24,908 bases of DNA. Source: DSCS01 sp035391585. Its GTDB lineage: Bacteria > Macinerneyibacteriota > Macinerneyibacteria > Macinerneyibacteriales > DSCS01. The stretch spans positions 1 through 24,908 of the forward strand of contig CAZNOX010000018.1 in assembly GCA_964574875.1 (NCBI GenBank). The letters are read 5' to 3'. The translations under genes and the position numbers were made by a program. The notes beneath the pieces were generated by a model. That model was not told where the DNA came from and did no database searches. It worked only from the letters and a program-made list of their open reading frames with translations. Below, piece after piece: positions 1-7,584 of this stretch (its first letter is position 1; each line of letters begins with the position of its first letter).

Positions 1-65
1 AGATCCACGGCGAAGACCATCACCGGGATGAGAAGCAGCATAAGAACGATCAGTGTTTTTTTCAT
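1..65 (-). CDS. Exported protein, N-terminal fragment (signal peptide only)
   Basis: Only the first 21 codons and two further bases lie in the window; the gene runs off the left edge. The ATG at 65-63 follows a strong AAGGAGG ribosome site (about 71-78). The peptide begins MKKT, followed by a long hydrophobic stretch (LIVLMLLLIPVMVFA) and then VD, a typical Sec signal peptide with likely cleavage after the VFA. It starts only 19 bases after the stop of the neighbouring outer-membrane protein gene on the same strand, so the two are probably one transcript. The signal peptide resembles those of the two upstream barrel proteins, so this may be a third member of that set, but no mature sequence is visible to test this. 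Confidence 0.75.
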   Translation of the reverse strand, partial: MKKTLIVLMLLLIPVMVFAVD

Positions 66-84
66 TATGATTCCTCCTTAGATG

Positions 85-1320
85 TTAAAATTTGTATTCC
101 AGTTTGAAGGCCATCTCATGGGCGGTCTCTTTGTATCCGTAGAAATCTTCCATGAACTGGCCGGGCATGAAGAGGGCATAGACACCGGAAAGGGTCAGGC
201 CGTCTGTCACAGGATAGTTGAAGCCCAGGTCGATCTCTTTTCCGAACTCTTTCTCATCGGTCATGTAGTTGTCAAAGTTTGCTTTGATCATACCGGCGTT
301 CAGATAGAGGAAGCTGTAGTTGATGTTCAGGGCCAACACGGTCTGGCCGAAATAGTCGCCGTAGGTGTTGAGCATAGTGGCTTTATCGAAGACCGGGCCG
401 TAGAAGAAGTATTCCAGGCCGTAGAGGTTGGTCTGCGGCTTGATGGCTGTGAAGAAGGTGTAATCATCGGAGTCATAATCCATTCCGGGGGTATAACCGA
501 AGTGGAGCTTCACGTTCATCTTCTCTGAGAAGTTGTATTTTCCGTAGAGATAGGCAAAGAAGCCGGTGGTGTCTTCGGCAGAAATCATGAAATTCTCCGC
601 ATACTTGGAGGAATTGTAGACAAAATGTCCCCCTGCTTCCATCTTCTCTGTGTGGTATTTCCCGTAGAAGCCAAGCCACATGTTGTCGTACTCGAAAGGG
701 AAGACCATGATCATCTGGTGCATGGCCCTTGCCAGGATATTGGGATCCCTGTAACCCATGTCATAGAGGAAGGCTGCGCCCAGGGTGAAGGATTCGAAAT
801 CCTTGCTTCCTTCGAGCACGAAGAGGTTGTCATCGCGGTCTTCGGAAATATCCTGGTTGTGGAACTGCAGCCATCCGGCTTTCAGGGTGAAAGACTCGAA
901 TTTCGGAAGGAGGAAGAGGCCCACGGCGTCTTCATCGAAAATAGCGCTTCCGAAGGGGTCTTTATAAGGCTGAAGGCCGATACGGACAGTGAGCATCTCG
1001 GCAAAATCGGGAGTGAAATCCATGTAGAGATGTTTTGTCTTCACATTGATCTCATCACGGTTCTGGTCCTCGTCACCCCAGGTTCCGTCGACTTCGATCC
1101 CCCAGACAGCGCTCAGGCTGTCGCTGAAGCCGATGTGAGTGAAGAGACGCATCCTGTAATCACTCAGGGTCTGCGTATCAGGGTTTTCGGCACCCACATT
1201 ATACCAATGGTTCTCGGTATAATCGCCGGTCCGGGTGCGGAACATTCCGTCCCAGGAGAATTCCGTGGCGCTCAGAGCTAACGGAATCATCAGTAATACA
1301 ATCAACACAACTCGTTTCAT
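85..1320 (-). CDS. Outer-membrane beta-barrel (porin-like) protein, paralogue 1
   Basis: A 411-residue protein with a Sec signal peptide (MKRVVLIVLLMIPLALSA, cleavage probably before TEF). The mature part is rich in alternating hydrophobic/polar strands with many aromatic and acidic residues, and it ends EYKF. A terminal Phe is the usual signal for BAM-dependent insertion of outer-membrane barrels. It is clearly paralogous to the next gene upstream: both share an early RTR motif, an HxYMDxTPDF segment, an IFDEDAxG segment and a C-terminal ALFMPG...TAHE block. A TTG codon one position upstream (1323) could also be read as a start, but the ATG at 1320 sits 6 bases from AAGGAGG and is preferred. 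It has its own promoter (1348-1376). A substrate-selective porin is plausible by architecture; the substrate cannot be told. Confidence 0.8.
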   Translation of the reverse strand: MKRVVLIVLLMIPLALSATEFSWDGMFRTRTGDYTENHWYNVGAENPDTQTLSDYRMRLFTHIGFSDSLSAVWGIEVDGTWGDEDQNRDEINVKTKHLYMDFTPDFAEMLTVRIGLQPYKDPFGSAIFDEDAVGLFLLPKFESFTLKAGWLQFHNQDISEDRDDNLFVLEGSKDFESFTLGAAFLYDMGYRDPNILARAMHQMIMVFPFEYDNMWLGFYGKYHTEKMEAGGHFVYNSSKYAENFMISAEDTTGFFAYLYGKYNFSEKMNVKLHFGYTPGMDYDSDDYTFFTAIKPQTNLYGLEYFFYGPVFDKATMLNTYGDYFGQTVLALNINYSFLYLNAGMIKANFDNYMTDEKEFGKEIDLGFNYPVTDGLTLSGVYALFMPGQFMEDFYGYKETAHEMAFKLEYKF

Positions 1321-1347
1321 CAAAAACCTCCTTTAATGATTTTCCTA

Positions 1348-1376
1348 AATATAGCATAAAAAATGGAGAATGACAA
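1348..1376 (-). promoter_or_regulatory. Sigma-70-type promoter of outer-membrane protein paralogue 1
   Basis: Read on the minus strand, TTGTCA (1376-1371) and TATATT (1353-1348) are separated by exactly 17 bases. This puts the start of transcription near 1341, about 20 bases before the ATG at 1320, with room for the AAGGAGG site. The -35 box directly abuts the terminator stem of the upstream paralogue, so the two paralogues are transcribed separately. Confidence 0.8.
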
Positions 1377-1407
1377 AAAAAAAGCGGAGGTTAATCCGCT
1401 TTTTTTT
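1376..1407 (-). terminator. Intrinsic terminator after paralogue 2, symmetric
   Basis: A perfect 13-bp stem: A-run plus GCGGA at 1376-1388 pairs with TCCGC plus T-run at 1395-1407, with a 6-base loop. The A-tract/T-tract symmetry means it would terminate in either direction. It follows the stop codon (1431) of the paralogue-2 gene on the minus strand. Confidence 0.88.
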
Positions 1408-1430
1408 CATCATCTCAGGGTGATAGAACG

Positions 1431-2579
1431 TCAGAATTTAAACTTGAGCTGTGTTGCCAGCTCATGAGCTGTTTTATCGTATTCTCCGAAGGCTTTCCCG
1501 GGCATAAAGAGGGCATAGACTCCGGTAAAGTCGACTTTTTCTGTCAGACTTGCCTTGAAGCCGAGATCAAACTCGGTTCCCAGGGCTTTTTCCTCCAGGT
1601 CGTCTCGGGTCGCCCGGATAAGGCCGGCATTGGCGAAGAGAAAGTCATAGGCGAGGTTCAGGGCCAGGACCATCTGCCCTGCTTCTCCTCCGTAGCTTGA
1701 AAGGAGGTTCTGGCCGTCATAGACGGATCCTTTATAAGCGTATTCCAGTCCGTAAAGATCGGCATACTCTTCGATACCCTCGAAGTAATCGTTCTCTCCG
1801 GCAGGAGAATATCCGAGCTGAGCCTGCACAGTGAACTTATCCTTTTTGAACCGGGTATAGAAGTGAGCGAAAAGGCCGCTGATATTGTCCAGGCCCTCTT
1901 CATGGAAACTCCGGGTCATATAAACGGCCTGAGCTCCGAAACCCAGTGAATCCAGCTGGAAATCTCCGCCCCCGGCGAGATAGAGAGTTGCCGCTTCATG
2001 GCGGGCATCATCATAGTAGAGAGCTCCTTTCCATGTGGCGGCTCCGCTTTGAAAAGCGGCATCCACGAGTGCCAGCGTTCTGGAATTATCGGTATTTTCT
2101 TTTGCTTCGTCATCGGAAAGGATGAAGAATCCTGTGCGCAATTGAACCTTTGTCATCTCAGGCATGAACAGGAGCCCCGCCGCATCTTCGTCAAAGATAG
2201 CCTGCCCGAAGAGGTCCTTGTATCCCTGAAGCCCTAACCGGAACTTCATGGAGCGGGAAAAGTCAGGTGTCAGGTCCATATAGGCATGTTTGACTTCGAT
2301 GATCTTCTCGTCTTTATTATGTCCCTCTCTTCCCCAGTCGAAGTCACCGATCTCTATGCCGAGGGTAAAGGCCGCAGCCTCGCTGTAGATCGCTTTGGTA
2401 TAAAACCGGATACGGGAATCGATCTTACTGATCTCATCAGCCCCTCCCATTCCTGTCTCTTCTGTATCCGTAAAGAGACTCATCCTCGTCCTCATCTCAC
2501 CCTTGAATGAAAACTCTGTCGCTCCGGCACACAAGGGGATGAGTGCCATCACCAAAAGAACAATCCAACCTTTTTTCAT
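1431..2579 (-). CDS. Outer-membrane beta-barrel (porin-like) protein, paralogue 2
   Basis: A 382-residue exported protein. The signal peptide is MKKGWIVLLVMALIPLCAGA with cleavage probably before TEF. The single Cys in it does not fit a good lipobox, so signal peptidase I processing is expected. The mature protein is barrel-like and ends LKFKF. It shares the RTR, VKHAYMDLTPDF, GLQxYKDxFGxAIFDEDAxG and ALFMPG...TAHE blocks with the downstream paralogue, so the pair arose by tandem duplication with substantial later divergence in the middle. The ATG at 2579 is 7 bases from AAGGAGG. The leader contains a small hairpin just before that site. The gene is followed by a strong terminator. Transport function is inferred from architecture only. 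Confidence 0.8.
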   Translation of the reverse strand: MKKGWIVLLVMALIPLCAGATEFSFKGEMRTRMSLFTDTEETGMGGADEISKIDSRIRFYTKAIYSEAAAFTLGIEIGDFDWGREGHNKDEKIIEVKHAYMDLTPDFSRSMKFRLGLQGYKDLFGQAIFDEDAAGLLFMPEMTKVQLRTGFFILSDDEAKENTDNSRTLALVDAAFQSGAATWKGALYYDDARHEAATLYLAGGGDFQLDSLGFGAQAVYMTRSFHEEGLDNISGLFAHFYTRFKKDKFTVQAQLGYSPAGENDYFEGIEEYADLYGLEYAYKGSVYDGQNLLSSYGGEAGQMVLALNLAYDFLFANAGLIRATRDDLEEKALGTEFDLGFKASLTEKVDFTGVYALFMPGKAFGEYDKTAHELATQLKFKF

Positions 2580-2590
2580 AACAGTACCTC

Positions 2591-2615
2591 CTTATGTCGT
2601 TTCCATGACAATAAG
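2591..2615 (-). promoter_or_regulatory. Leader hairpin next to the ribosome site of outer-membrane paralogue 2
   Basis: On the minus strand CTTATTGTC (2615-2607) can pair with GACATAAG (2598-2591) with one bulged T and an 8-base loop. The 3' arm runs straight into the AAGGAGG ribosome site, sharing its first bases. It might modulate translation or mRNA stability, but it is short and could be chance. Confidence 0.3.
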
Positions 2616-2661
2616 GCGGGAGGATGAAGATAACATGAGGGGAATGTTAAAAATGAGAGAA

Positions 2662-3516
2662 TTACCAGATATCGACTTCGGGGGTGAGGATGATCCCCCG
2701 TTTTTGGCGGGCTTCATCACGGATCAGCTCAAGGAGCGTGAGGATATCGTCAGCGCAGGCGGAATCTTTATTGATGATGAAGTTGCCGTGCTTGGAAAAG
2801 ATCTCGGCTCCGCCGGAGCGCCGTCCCTTGAGAGAGAGTTCCTCCACGAGTTTCCCCGCAGGGATCCCCGCATGGTAGGGGTTTTTAAAGACGGAGCCGC
2901 AGGAGGGGAAATCATAATGGCCCTTGTCGCGCCGGATATTGATGGAGCGGGCCATGGCCTCCCGGATCTCCGTCCGGTCTCCTCTCTGAAGCTGAAGCAG
3001 CAGGGTCAGGATGACCCAGGAGCGGTGCTGAAAAACCGAATCCTTATAGCCGAAGGCCATCTCACTCTTGTCCGCCCAGAAGACGGTGCCTGTCTCATCC
3101 ATGACTTTGGCCGAGACGATGATATCCGACATCGAACGGTCGTAGGCCCGTGCGTTCATAAAAAGGGCCCCTCCGAGATTTCCCGGGAGGCCGTAAAGGA
3201 ATTCGGCTCCGCTTAATCCATGGTGCATCGCGTGGAGCACTGCCAGAGATGTGTCCACTCCGCTTCCGGCCAGAAGAGTCTCTCCATTTCGCGATAGAAA
3301 GAGCGGGCCCATATGGATGACAAGCCCTTCGATGAGAGGGCGGGTGAGGAGAATATTGGACCCTCCTCCCAGGATGTGCACGGGCAAGCCTTTCCGCCTG
3401 CCCCAACGGAGGATATCAGCGAGCTCTTCTTCTGAGTAGTACTGGTAAAAATATTCGGCTGTCCCGGGAAGACAGTAGCTGTTGAGGCACTGAAGAGAGA
3501 CGTTTTTCTCAATCAT
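2662..3516 (-). CDS. murB: UDP-N-acetylenolpyruvoylglucosamine reductase (MurB)
   Basis: MurB reduces UDP-GlcNAc-enolpyruvate to UDP-N-acetylmuramate with NADPH and FAD in the cytoplasm, the second committed step of peptidoglycan precursor synthesis. From the ATG at 3516 the protein is 284 residues. It has the FAD-binding GGGSNILL (about 50-57), the second FAD segment GLPGNLGGALFMNARAY (about 109-125), the GYKDS segment, SCGSVFKNP with the proton-donor Ser (about 208), and the C-terminal LTPEV with the conserved Glu (about 280). The short form without a Tyr-loop extension fits type II MurB. The start at 3516 overlaps the end of the upstream gene by 8 bases. An in-frame ATG at 3534 is an alternative; neither has a clear ribosome site, so translational coupling is likely. 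Confidence 0.93.
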   Translation of the reverse strand: MIEKNVSLQCLNSYCLPGTAEYFYQYYSEEELADILRWGRRKGLPVHILGGGSNILLTRPLIEGLVIHMGPLFLSRNGETLLAGSGVDTSLAVLHAMHHGLSGAEFLYGLPGNLGGALFMNARAYDRSMSDIIVSAKVMDETGTVFWADKSEMAFGYKDSVFQHRSWVILTLLLQLQRGDRTEIREAMARSINIRRDKGHYDFPSCGSVFKNPYHAGIPAGKLVEELSLKGRRSGGAEIFSKHGNFIINKDSACADDILTLLELIRDEARQKRGIILTPEVDIW

Positions 3517-4096
3517 AGACAGGAGCCGTTTCATCGATAAAAATCTTGATCTCTTTCTGAAGGGAAAGAAACAGGGGCTGATCGTAACGCCTGATGAAAT
3601 CCGCCGAACGGGAGAGGGCGGAAAGCTTCTCGTCGTCCAGTGAGGGATAGGAGACCGCCGGATGAGGGCGGTCGGGGAAGAGGGCGGCATAGAGAGCCTG
3701 CGGAGTCTTCTGGCGTGCTTCGGTGAGAGCCTGGCGGTGGAAAAGGTAGAGAAAGGCCAGCTCAGGGCGGTGCATCCCCTCTTTCACCAGGCGGAAACGG
3801 GAATAATCAAGGGTGAAGGGGGCTTCAGAGGGCATGGAGAAACGGCTTCCGCAGGGCTGCCCCTCAGTATCCTTCCAGAATGCATAGAGACGCTCTCCGG
3901 TTACAGCCACATAAGCCGTATGGCGGTTATCCTCCGCGGGTGCCGCTTTGAGAGGCTGTTCGGGAAAGAGAGAGACAAGGACCAGTTCCTCACCATAGGT
4001 GCATTCCCGCCTTACGGACTCTTCCACCGGAGCAGGGATGGTCCAGACCGGCTGGGTCGTCTCCATAAGGAAAATAAAAAAAAGAATCAATGGCAT
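3509..4096 (-). CDS. Exported or membrane-anchored protein of unknown function upstream of murB
   Basis: A 195-residue protein I do not recognise. The N-terminus is a short hydrophobic stretch (MPLILFFIFLMETTQ) without the usual basic residues, so it may be a weak signal peptide or anchor. The rest is soluble, Pro- and Arg-rich, with no motif I can name. Its end overlaps the start of murB by 8 bases, so the two are co-transcribed and probably translationally coupled. The ATG has no ribosome site. Instead a near-consensus promoter (4130-4103) places transcription start at or next to the ATG, which suggests a leaderless message. There is no in-frame ATG or GTG upstream in that short leader. A role linked to the cell envelope is only inferred from murB. 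Confidence 0.65.
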   Translation of the reverse strand: MPLILFFIFLMETTQPVWTIPAPVEESVRRECTYGEELVLVSLFPEQPLKAAPAEDNRHTAYVAVTGERLYAFWKDTEGQPCGSRFSMPSEAPFTLDYSRFRLVKEGMHRPELAFLYLFHRQALTEARQKTPQALYAALFPDRPHPAVSYPSLDDEKLSALSRSADFIRRYDQPLFLSLQKEIKIFIDETAPVYD

Positions 4097-4102
4097 ATCA
4101 GA

Positions 4103-4130
4103 ATCATACCCCGAAAACAGGAAAAGTCAA
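4103..4130 (-). promoter_or_regulatory. Promoter of the unknown-murB pair, leaderless configuration
   Basis: On the minus strand TTGACT (4130-4125), a 16-base spacer and TATGAT (4108-4103). Only six bases separate the -10 box from the ATG at 4096, so the predicted +1 falls at the A of the start codon. It is divergent from, and 22 bases away from, the TPR-uvrB promoter. Confidence 0.75.
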
Positions 4131-4151
4131 GACAGCCCGGGTGGTATCCGA

Positions 4152-4180
4152 TTGACGAAAAGAGGGACAGATGGTAATAT
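4152..4180 (+). promoter_or_regulatory. Sigma-70-type promoter of the TPR-uvrB-nadC operon
   Basis: TTGACG (4152-4157), a 17-base spacer and TAATAT (4175-4180). The predicted start near 4187 gives a leader of about a dozen bases that is mostly the AGGAGG ribosome site. No SOS-box-like palindrome was noticed next to it although uvrB is in the operon. Confidence 0.85.
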
Positions 4181-4198
4181 GGAAGGAAGGAGGTCGAT

Positions 4199-4606
4199 AT
4201 GAGTAAAGACGCAATGACACTGAAAAACGAAGCCTATGATGCCGCACAACAGGGCGATCTGAAAAAAGCTGTGGATCTTTTTGAAAAAGCCTCGGCCATG
4301 CTCCCCGATGATGCGGAGATCTACTATAATCTCGGAGTGGCTTACGGGGAACTGGCCCTGGCGGATGTCGCCCGGGAGGAGCTGTGGGAAGACAAGACGG
4401 ATGAAGAGGATTTTTTCGAAAACGCCATCAAGAATTATCTCAAAGCCACAGAGCTGAACCCTGACAACGCCCATGCCTGGAACAATCTCGGGATCCTCTA
4501 TAAAGCCCTGGATTGGGATGACAAGGCGGCCGAGGCCTTTGAACGGTCACTGAAAATCGACCCCGGCCAGAAGGATATCATGGAGCTTTTAAACGAGTTG
4601 AAATGA
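4199..4606 (+). CDS. Small TPR-repeat protein
   Basis: A 135-residue soluble protein made of helix-turn-helix tetratricopeptide repeats. Recognisable are a repeat at about residues 6-40 (ending in the typical LPDDAEIYYNLG transition) and the pair around 75-125, with LNPDNAHAWNNLGILYKALDWDDKAAEAFERSLKIDP matching the TPR consensus spacing of A/G, L, Y and P positions. An acidic insert (EELWEDKTDEEDFFE) separates them. TPR proteins are protein-interaction scaffolds; the partner is unknown. There is no signal peptide or membrane segment. The ribosome site GGAAGGAGG is strong. The last codons overlap uvrB by ATGA, so it is first in an operon with DNA repair and NAD genes, without an obvious functional link. 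Confidence 0.85.
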   Translation: MSKDAMTLKNEAYDAAQQGDLKKAVDLFEKASAMLPDDAEIYYNLGVAYGELALADVAREELWEDKTDEEDFFENAIKNYLKATELNPDNAHAWNNLGILYKALDWDDKAAEAFERSLKIDPGQKDIMELLNELK

Positions 4607-6615
4607 ATCCGGCGTTTCAGGAAAGGCCCTTCCGGGTCGTCTCGCCTTTCCGTCCCATGGGAGACCAGGTCGAAGCCATCGAGGCCCTGGTCTCCAATTT
4701 CAAAGCCGGACGAGGGAAAAGCCAGACGCTCCTGGGGGTGACGGGATCCGGGAAGACCTTTACCTTTTCCAAGGTCATCGAGCGCATGGGAGTGCCCACC
4801 CTGATCATTACCCATAACAAGACCCTGGCCGGCCAGATCTATACAGAACTCACGGGTTTTTTCCCGGAAAACAAAGTCTGCTATTATGTCAGCTATTATG
4901 ATTACTATCAGCCTGAAGCCTATATTCCCCAGAGTGATACCTATATCGAAAAAGACGCCTCGATCAATGAAGATATCGACCGCATGCGCCTGGAGACCAT
5001 CACCTCCCTGTTGACCCGGCGGGATGTCATCGTGGTGGCGAGTGTGTCTGCGATCTACGGCGTGGGATCCCCCAGGGATTATAAGGCGTCGTCTGTGCGG
5101 ATCAAAAAGGGAGACCGCATCGACAAGATGGACCTTCTCCGGGACCTCATCGCCATCTTCTATGAACGCAATGACATCGGGTTCTATAAAGGGGATGTCC
5201 GGTCGAAAGGCGATATTGTGGATATCTATCCTCCTTATGAGAACAACCCCATCCGGGTGGCGTTATGGGGAGACGAGGTCGACGGCCTCTATACATTCGA
5301 AAACCTCACCGGATCTCCCGTCGCCGCCCTGGATGAGGTGGAGATCTTTCCGGCCAAGTATTTTATCACCTCTGAGGAGAACCTGAAACGGTCGCTGAGC
5401 CTTATTGAAAAAGAGATGGTGGCCCAGGTCTCTCTGTTCAGAGAACAGGGGAAGCTCCTGGAAGCCCAGAGGCTTGAGATGCGGACCAAATACGACCTGG
5501 AGATGCTGGAGAACCTGGGGTATTGCTCGGGGATCGAGAACTATTCCCGCTATCTCACCGGACGTGAAGAGGGCGAACGCCCCTATGTGCTTCTGGATTA
5601 CTTTCCCGATGAGTACCTGATGATCATTGATGAAAGCCATATCTCGCTTCCCCAGATCCGGGGCATGTATAACGGGGACCGTGCCAGGAAACAGAAGCTT
5701 GTGGATTTCGGGTTCCGCCTTCCTTCGGCGCTGGACAACCGTCCCCTCTATTTCAGTGAGTTCGAATCCATGCTGGACAGGACCCTCTTTGTATCAGCAA
5801 CGCCTGCCGATTATGAAAAAGAGTCCAGCAGCGCCGTTGTGGAGCAGATCATCAGGCCCACGGGGCTTCTGGACCCCGCCATCGAAGTCCGTCCCACGGA
5901 AGGCCAGATCTATGACCTCATGGAGGAAGCCCGTTCCATCATCGGACGGGGTGAAAAGATCCTCGTCACGACCCTGACCAAGAAGATGGCCGAAGACCTC
6001 ACGGCTTTCCTCAAGGAGAAGGGCTTCAAAGCCGATTATCTCCATTCAGAGATCCATACGTTTGAACGCATTGAGACACTCAACAGCCTGCGTATGGGCG
6101 ATTTCGATATCCTCGTTGGGATCAACCTTCTCCGTGAAGGGCTGGACCTTCCTGAAGTCTCCACTGTCTTTATCCTTGATGCAGACAAGGAAGGCTTTCT
6201 GCGCTCCTACCGGTCCCTTATCCAGATCTCCGGACGAGTGGCCCGGAATGTCAACGGACATGTCATCATGTATGCCGATTCCATGACCGACAGTATGCGT
6301 GCGGCTATTGACGAGACAGCCCGGAGACGCGCCATCCAGGAAGCCTTCAATGACGAACACGGGATCACGCCCAGAACGATAAAAAAAGAGATCCGCTTTT
6401 CCACCCTTCTTCAGGAAAAGAGACGGGACAGGGAGGAGAAAGGGTTCTCCTTTGATACGGGAAAAGTTCCCTACGATGCTATTCCCGAGGTGATCGAAGA
6501 ACTCACGGAGCTTATGAAAGCAAAAAGCGAACAGCTTCTCTTTGAAGAGGCTGCCAAAGTCCGCGATACGATCTTCCAGCTCCGTAAAAAATTCGAAGAG
6601 AGGATCAAGATATGA
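4603..6615 (+). CDS. uvrB: Excinuclease ABC subunit B (UvrB)
   Basis: UvrB is the damage-verifying helicase-like subunit of nucleotide excision repair. It is loaded by UvrA and then partners UvrC for dual incision. The 670-residue length is normal. Visible are Walker A GVTGSGKT (45-52), the aromatic beta-hairpin segment YYVSYYDYYQPEAY (about 94-107) used to clamp DNA, the DESH motif (343-346), helicase motifs in the second RecA-like domain (GINLLREGLDLPE, and QISGRVARN), and a C-terminal UVR domain (about 632-666, LLFEEAAKVRD) that binds UvrC. Start ATG overlaps the TPR stop and its own stop overlaps the nadC start, both as ATGA, so the three genes are translationally coupled. Confidence 0.98.
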   Translation: MNPAFQERPFRVVSPFRPMGDQVEAIEALVSNFKAGRGKSQTLLGVTGSGKTFTFSKVIERMGVPTLIITHNKTLAGQIYTELTGFFPENKVCYYVSYYDYYQPEAYIPQSDTYIEKDASINEDIDRMRLETITSLLTRRDVIVVASVSAIYGVGSPRDYKASSVRIKKGDRIDKMDLLRDLIAIFYERNDIGFYKGDVRSKGDIVDIYPPYENNPIRVALWGDEVDGLYTFENLTGSPVAALDEVEIFPAKYFITSEENLKRSLSLIEKEMVAQVSLFREQGKLLEAQRLEMRTKYDLEMLENLGYCSGIENYSRYLTGREEGERPYVLLDYFPDEYLMIIDESHISLPQIRGMYNGDRARKQKLVDFGFRLPSALDNRPLYFSEFESMLDRTLFVSATPADYEKESSSAVVEQIIRPTGLLDPAIEVRPTEGQIYDLMEEARSIIGRGEKILVTTLTKKMAEDLTAFLKEKGFKADYLHSEIHTFERIETLNSLRMGDFDILVGINLLREGLDLPEVSTVFILDADKEGFLRSYRSLIQISGRVARNVNGHVIMYADSMTDSMRAAIDETARRRAIQEAFNDEHGITPRTIKKEIRFSTLLQEKRRDREEKGFSFDTGKVPYDAIPEVIEELTELMKAKSEQLLFEEAAKVRDTIFQLRKKFEERIKI

Positions 6616-7493
6616 AAAAAGAATCGATTCAGGAGAAGAGGCTTGTCCGCCGGCTCGTCCGGCTGGCCCTGGAAGAGGACCTGGGGACACGACGAAGAGA
6701 TGTGACATCGGACCTCCTGTTCAAGCCCAAAGACCGTATGAAGGCTGTGATCCTGGCCAAGGAAGAGCTTGTCTTCTGCGGATTTCCCCTCATCTGCGAA
6801 GTCTTTCGTCAGCTGGACCCCTCAGTCCGGGTCGAGGCCTGTGTCACAGAGGGGACGTCCGTGAGCAAAGGGAATGTTGTGGTGCGCCTGGAAGGAGCCG
6901 CTCTTTCTCTTCTCCGGGGAGAACGCACAGCATTGAATTTTATCCAGAGGATGAGCGGAGTGGCCACCATGACGCGGCGTTATGTTCAGGCTCTCGGAGA
7001 GAGCCGTGTTCAACTTCTGGATACCCGAAAGACCTGTCCCGGCCACCGCCTTCTGGACAAGTATGCTGTCCTGGCGGGAGGGGGAACCAATCACCGCATG
7101 GGGCTCTATGACATGATGATGATCAAGGATAATCATAAAGCAGCAGCCGGGGGCCTGAGTCCTGCTATAACAATGGCGCAGCCCCTCCGCAGAAAAGGGA
7201 TCCGCCTGGAAGTGGAAGTGGAGAGTGAGACAGAAGCCCTGGAAGCGGTGCGATGCGGGTGTGACGTGATCATGCTGGATAATATGGACAATGGATCCAT
7301 AGAATCGTGTGCCCGCCTCATCAGAAAGGAAGACCCCGGGGTGAAGATCGAAGTCTCCGGGGGGATCACCCTCCCGCGCCTTTCCGCCCTGGCCCGCCTG
7401 GATATCGATTTTATCTCCACAGGGGCCATCACCCACTCGGCTGTGGCGGTGGATCTGAGCATGGAAATGGATTTTGAGCCCCTCAAGGGGTAA
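6612..7493 (+). CDS. nadC: Nicotinate-nucleotide pyrophosphorylase, carboxylating (NadC)
   Basis: NadC converts quinolinate and PRPP to nicotinate mononucleotide, CO2 and PPi in de novo NAD synthesis. The 293-residue protein has the N-terminal EEDLG...DVTSD block, ERTALNFIQRMSGVAT (about 104-119), the active-site LDTRKT (136-141), GGGTNHRMGLYD (156-167), MIKDNH (170-175), LEVEVE, IMLDNM and EVSGGI, covering the substrate and PRPP sites of the alpha/beta barrel. The usual Thr-Pro-Gly after DTRKT is CPG here, a small deviation. It is the last gene of the TPR-uvrB-nadC run. No nadA or nadB is in the window, so the quinolinate source must lie elsewhere. Confidence 0.96.
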   Translation: MKKESIQEKRLVRRLVRLALEEDLGTRRRDVTSDLLFKPKDRMKAVILAKEELVFCGFPLICEVFRQLDPSVRVEACVTEGTSVSKGNVVVRLEGAALSLLRGERTALNFIQRMSGVATMTRRYVQALGESRVQLLDTRKTCPGHRLLDKYAVLAGGGTNHRMGLYDMMMIKDNHKAAAGGLSPAITMAQPLRRKGIRLEVEVESETEALEAVRCGCDVIMLDNMDNGSIESCARLIRKEDPGVKIEVSGGITLPRLSALARLDIDFISTGAITHSAVAVDLSMEMDFEPLKG

Positions 7494-7584
7494 AAAAGGG
7501 GGTATTGAGAAGAAAAATCGTAAAAGATCCGCTTTTTTTTGAAATTTCGAGAAACTTTTCCTTTTTCTTTGCATCTATACATAC

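Noticed and set aside
1431..2579. Outer-membrane paralogue 2 as a lipoprotein because of a Cys in the signal peptide
   Set aside because: The residues before Cys (IPL) do not form a good lipobox and the shared AxA-TEF junction with paralogue 1 supports ordinary signal-peptidase cleavage.
3517..3690. Longer N-terminus for MurB reaching 3690
   Set aside because: The extra residues lie inside the upstream exported-protein gene in another frame, are Ser/Pro/Arg-rich, and are not part of any MurB motif.
7494..7584. Possible terminator after nadC (4-bp CCCC/GGGG hairpin at the gene end; ATCCGC followed by eight Ts at 7527-7540)
   Set aside because: The T-run has only a 5-bp A/T-rich stem before it and the GC hairpin is followed by As, not Ts. 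It resembles the 3' half of the 1376-1407 terminator but lacks the matching 5' arm.
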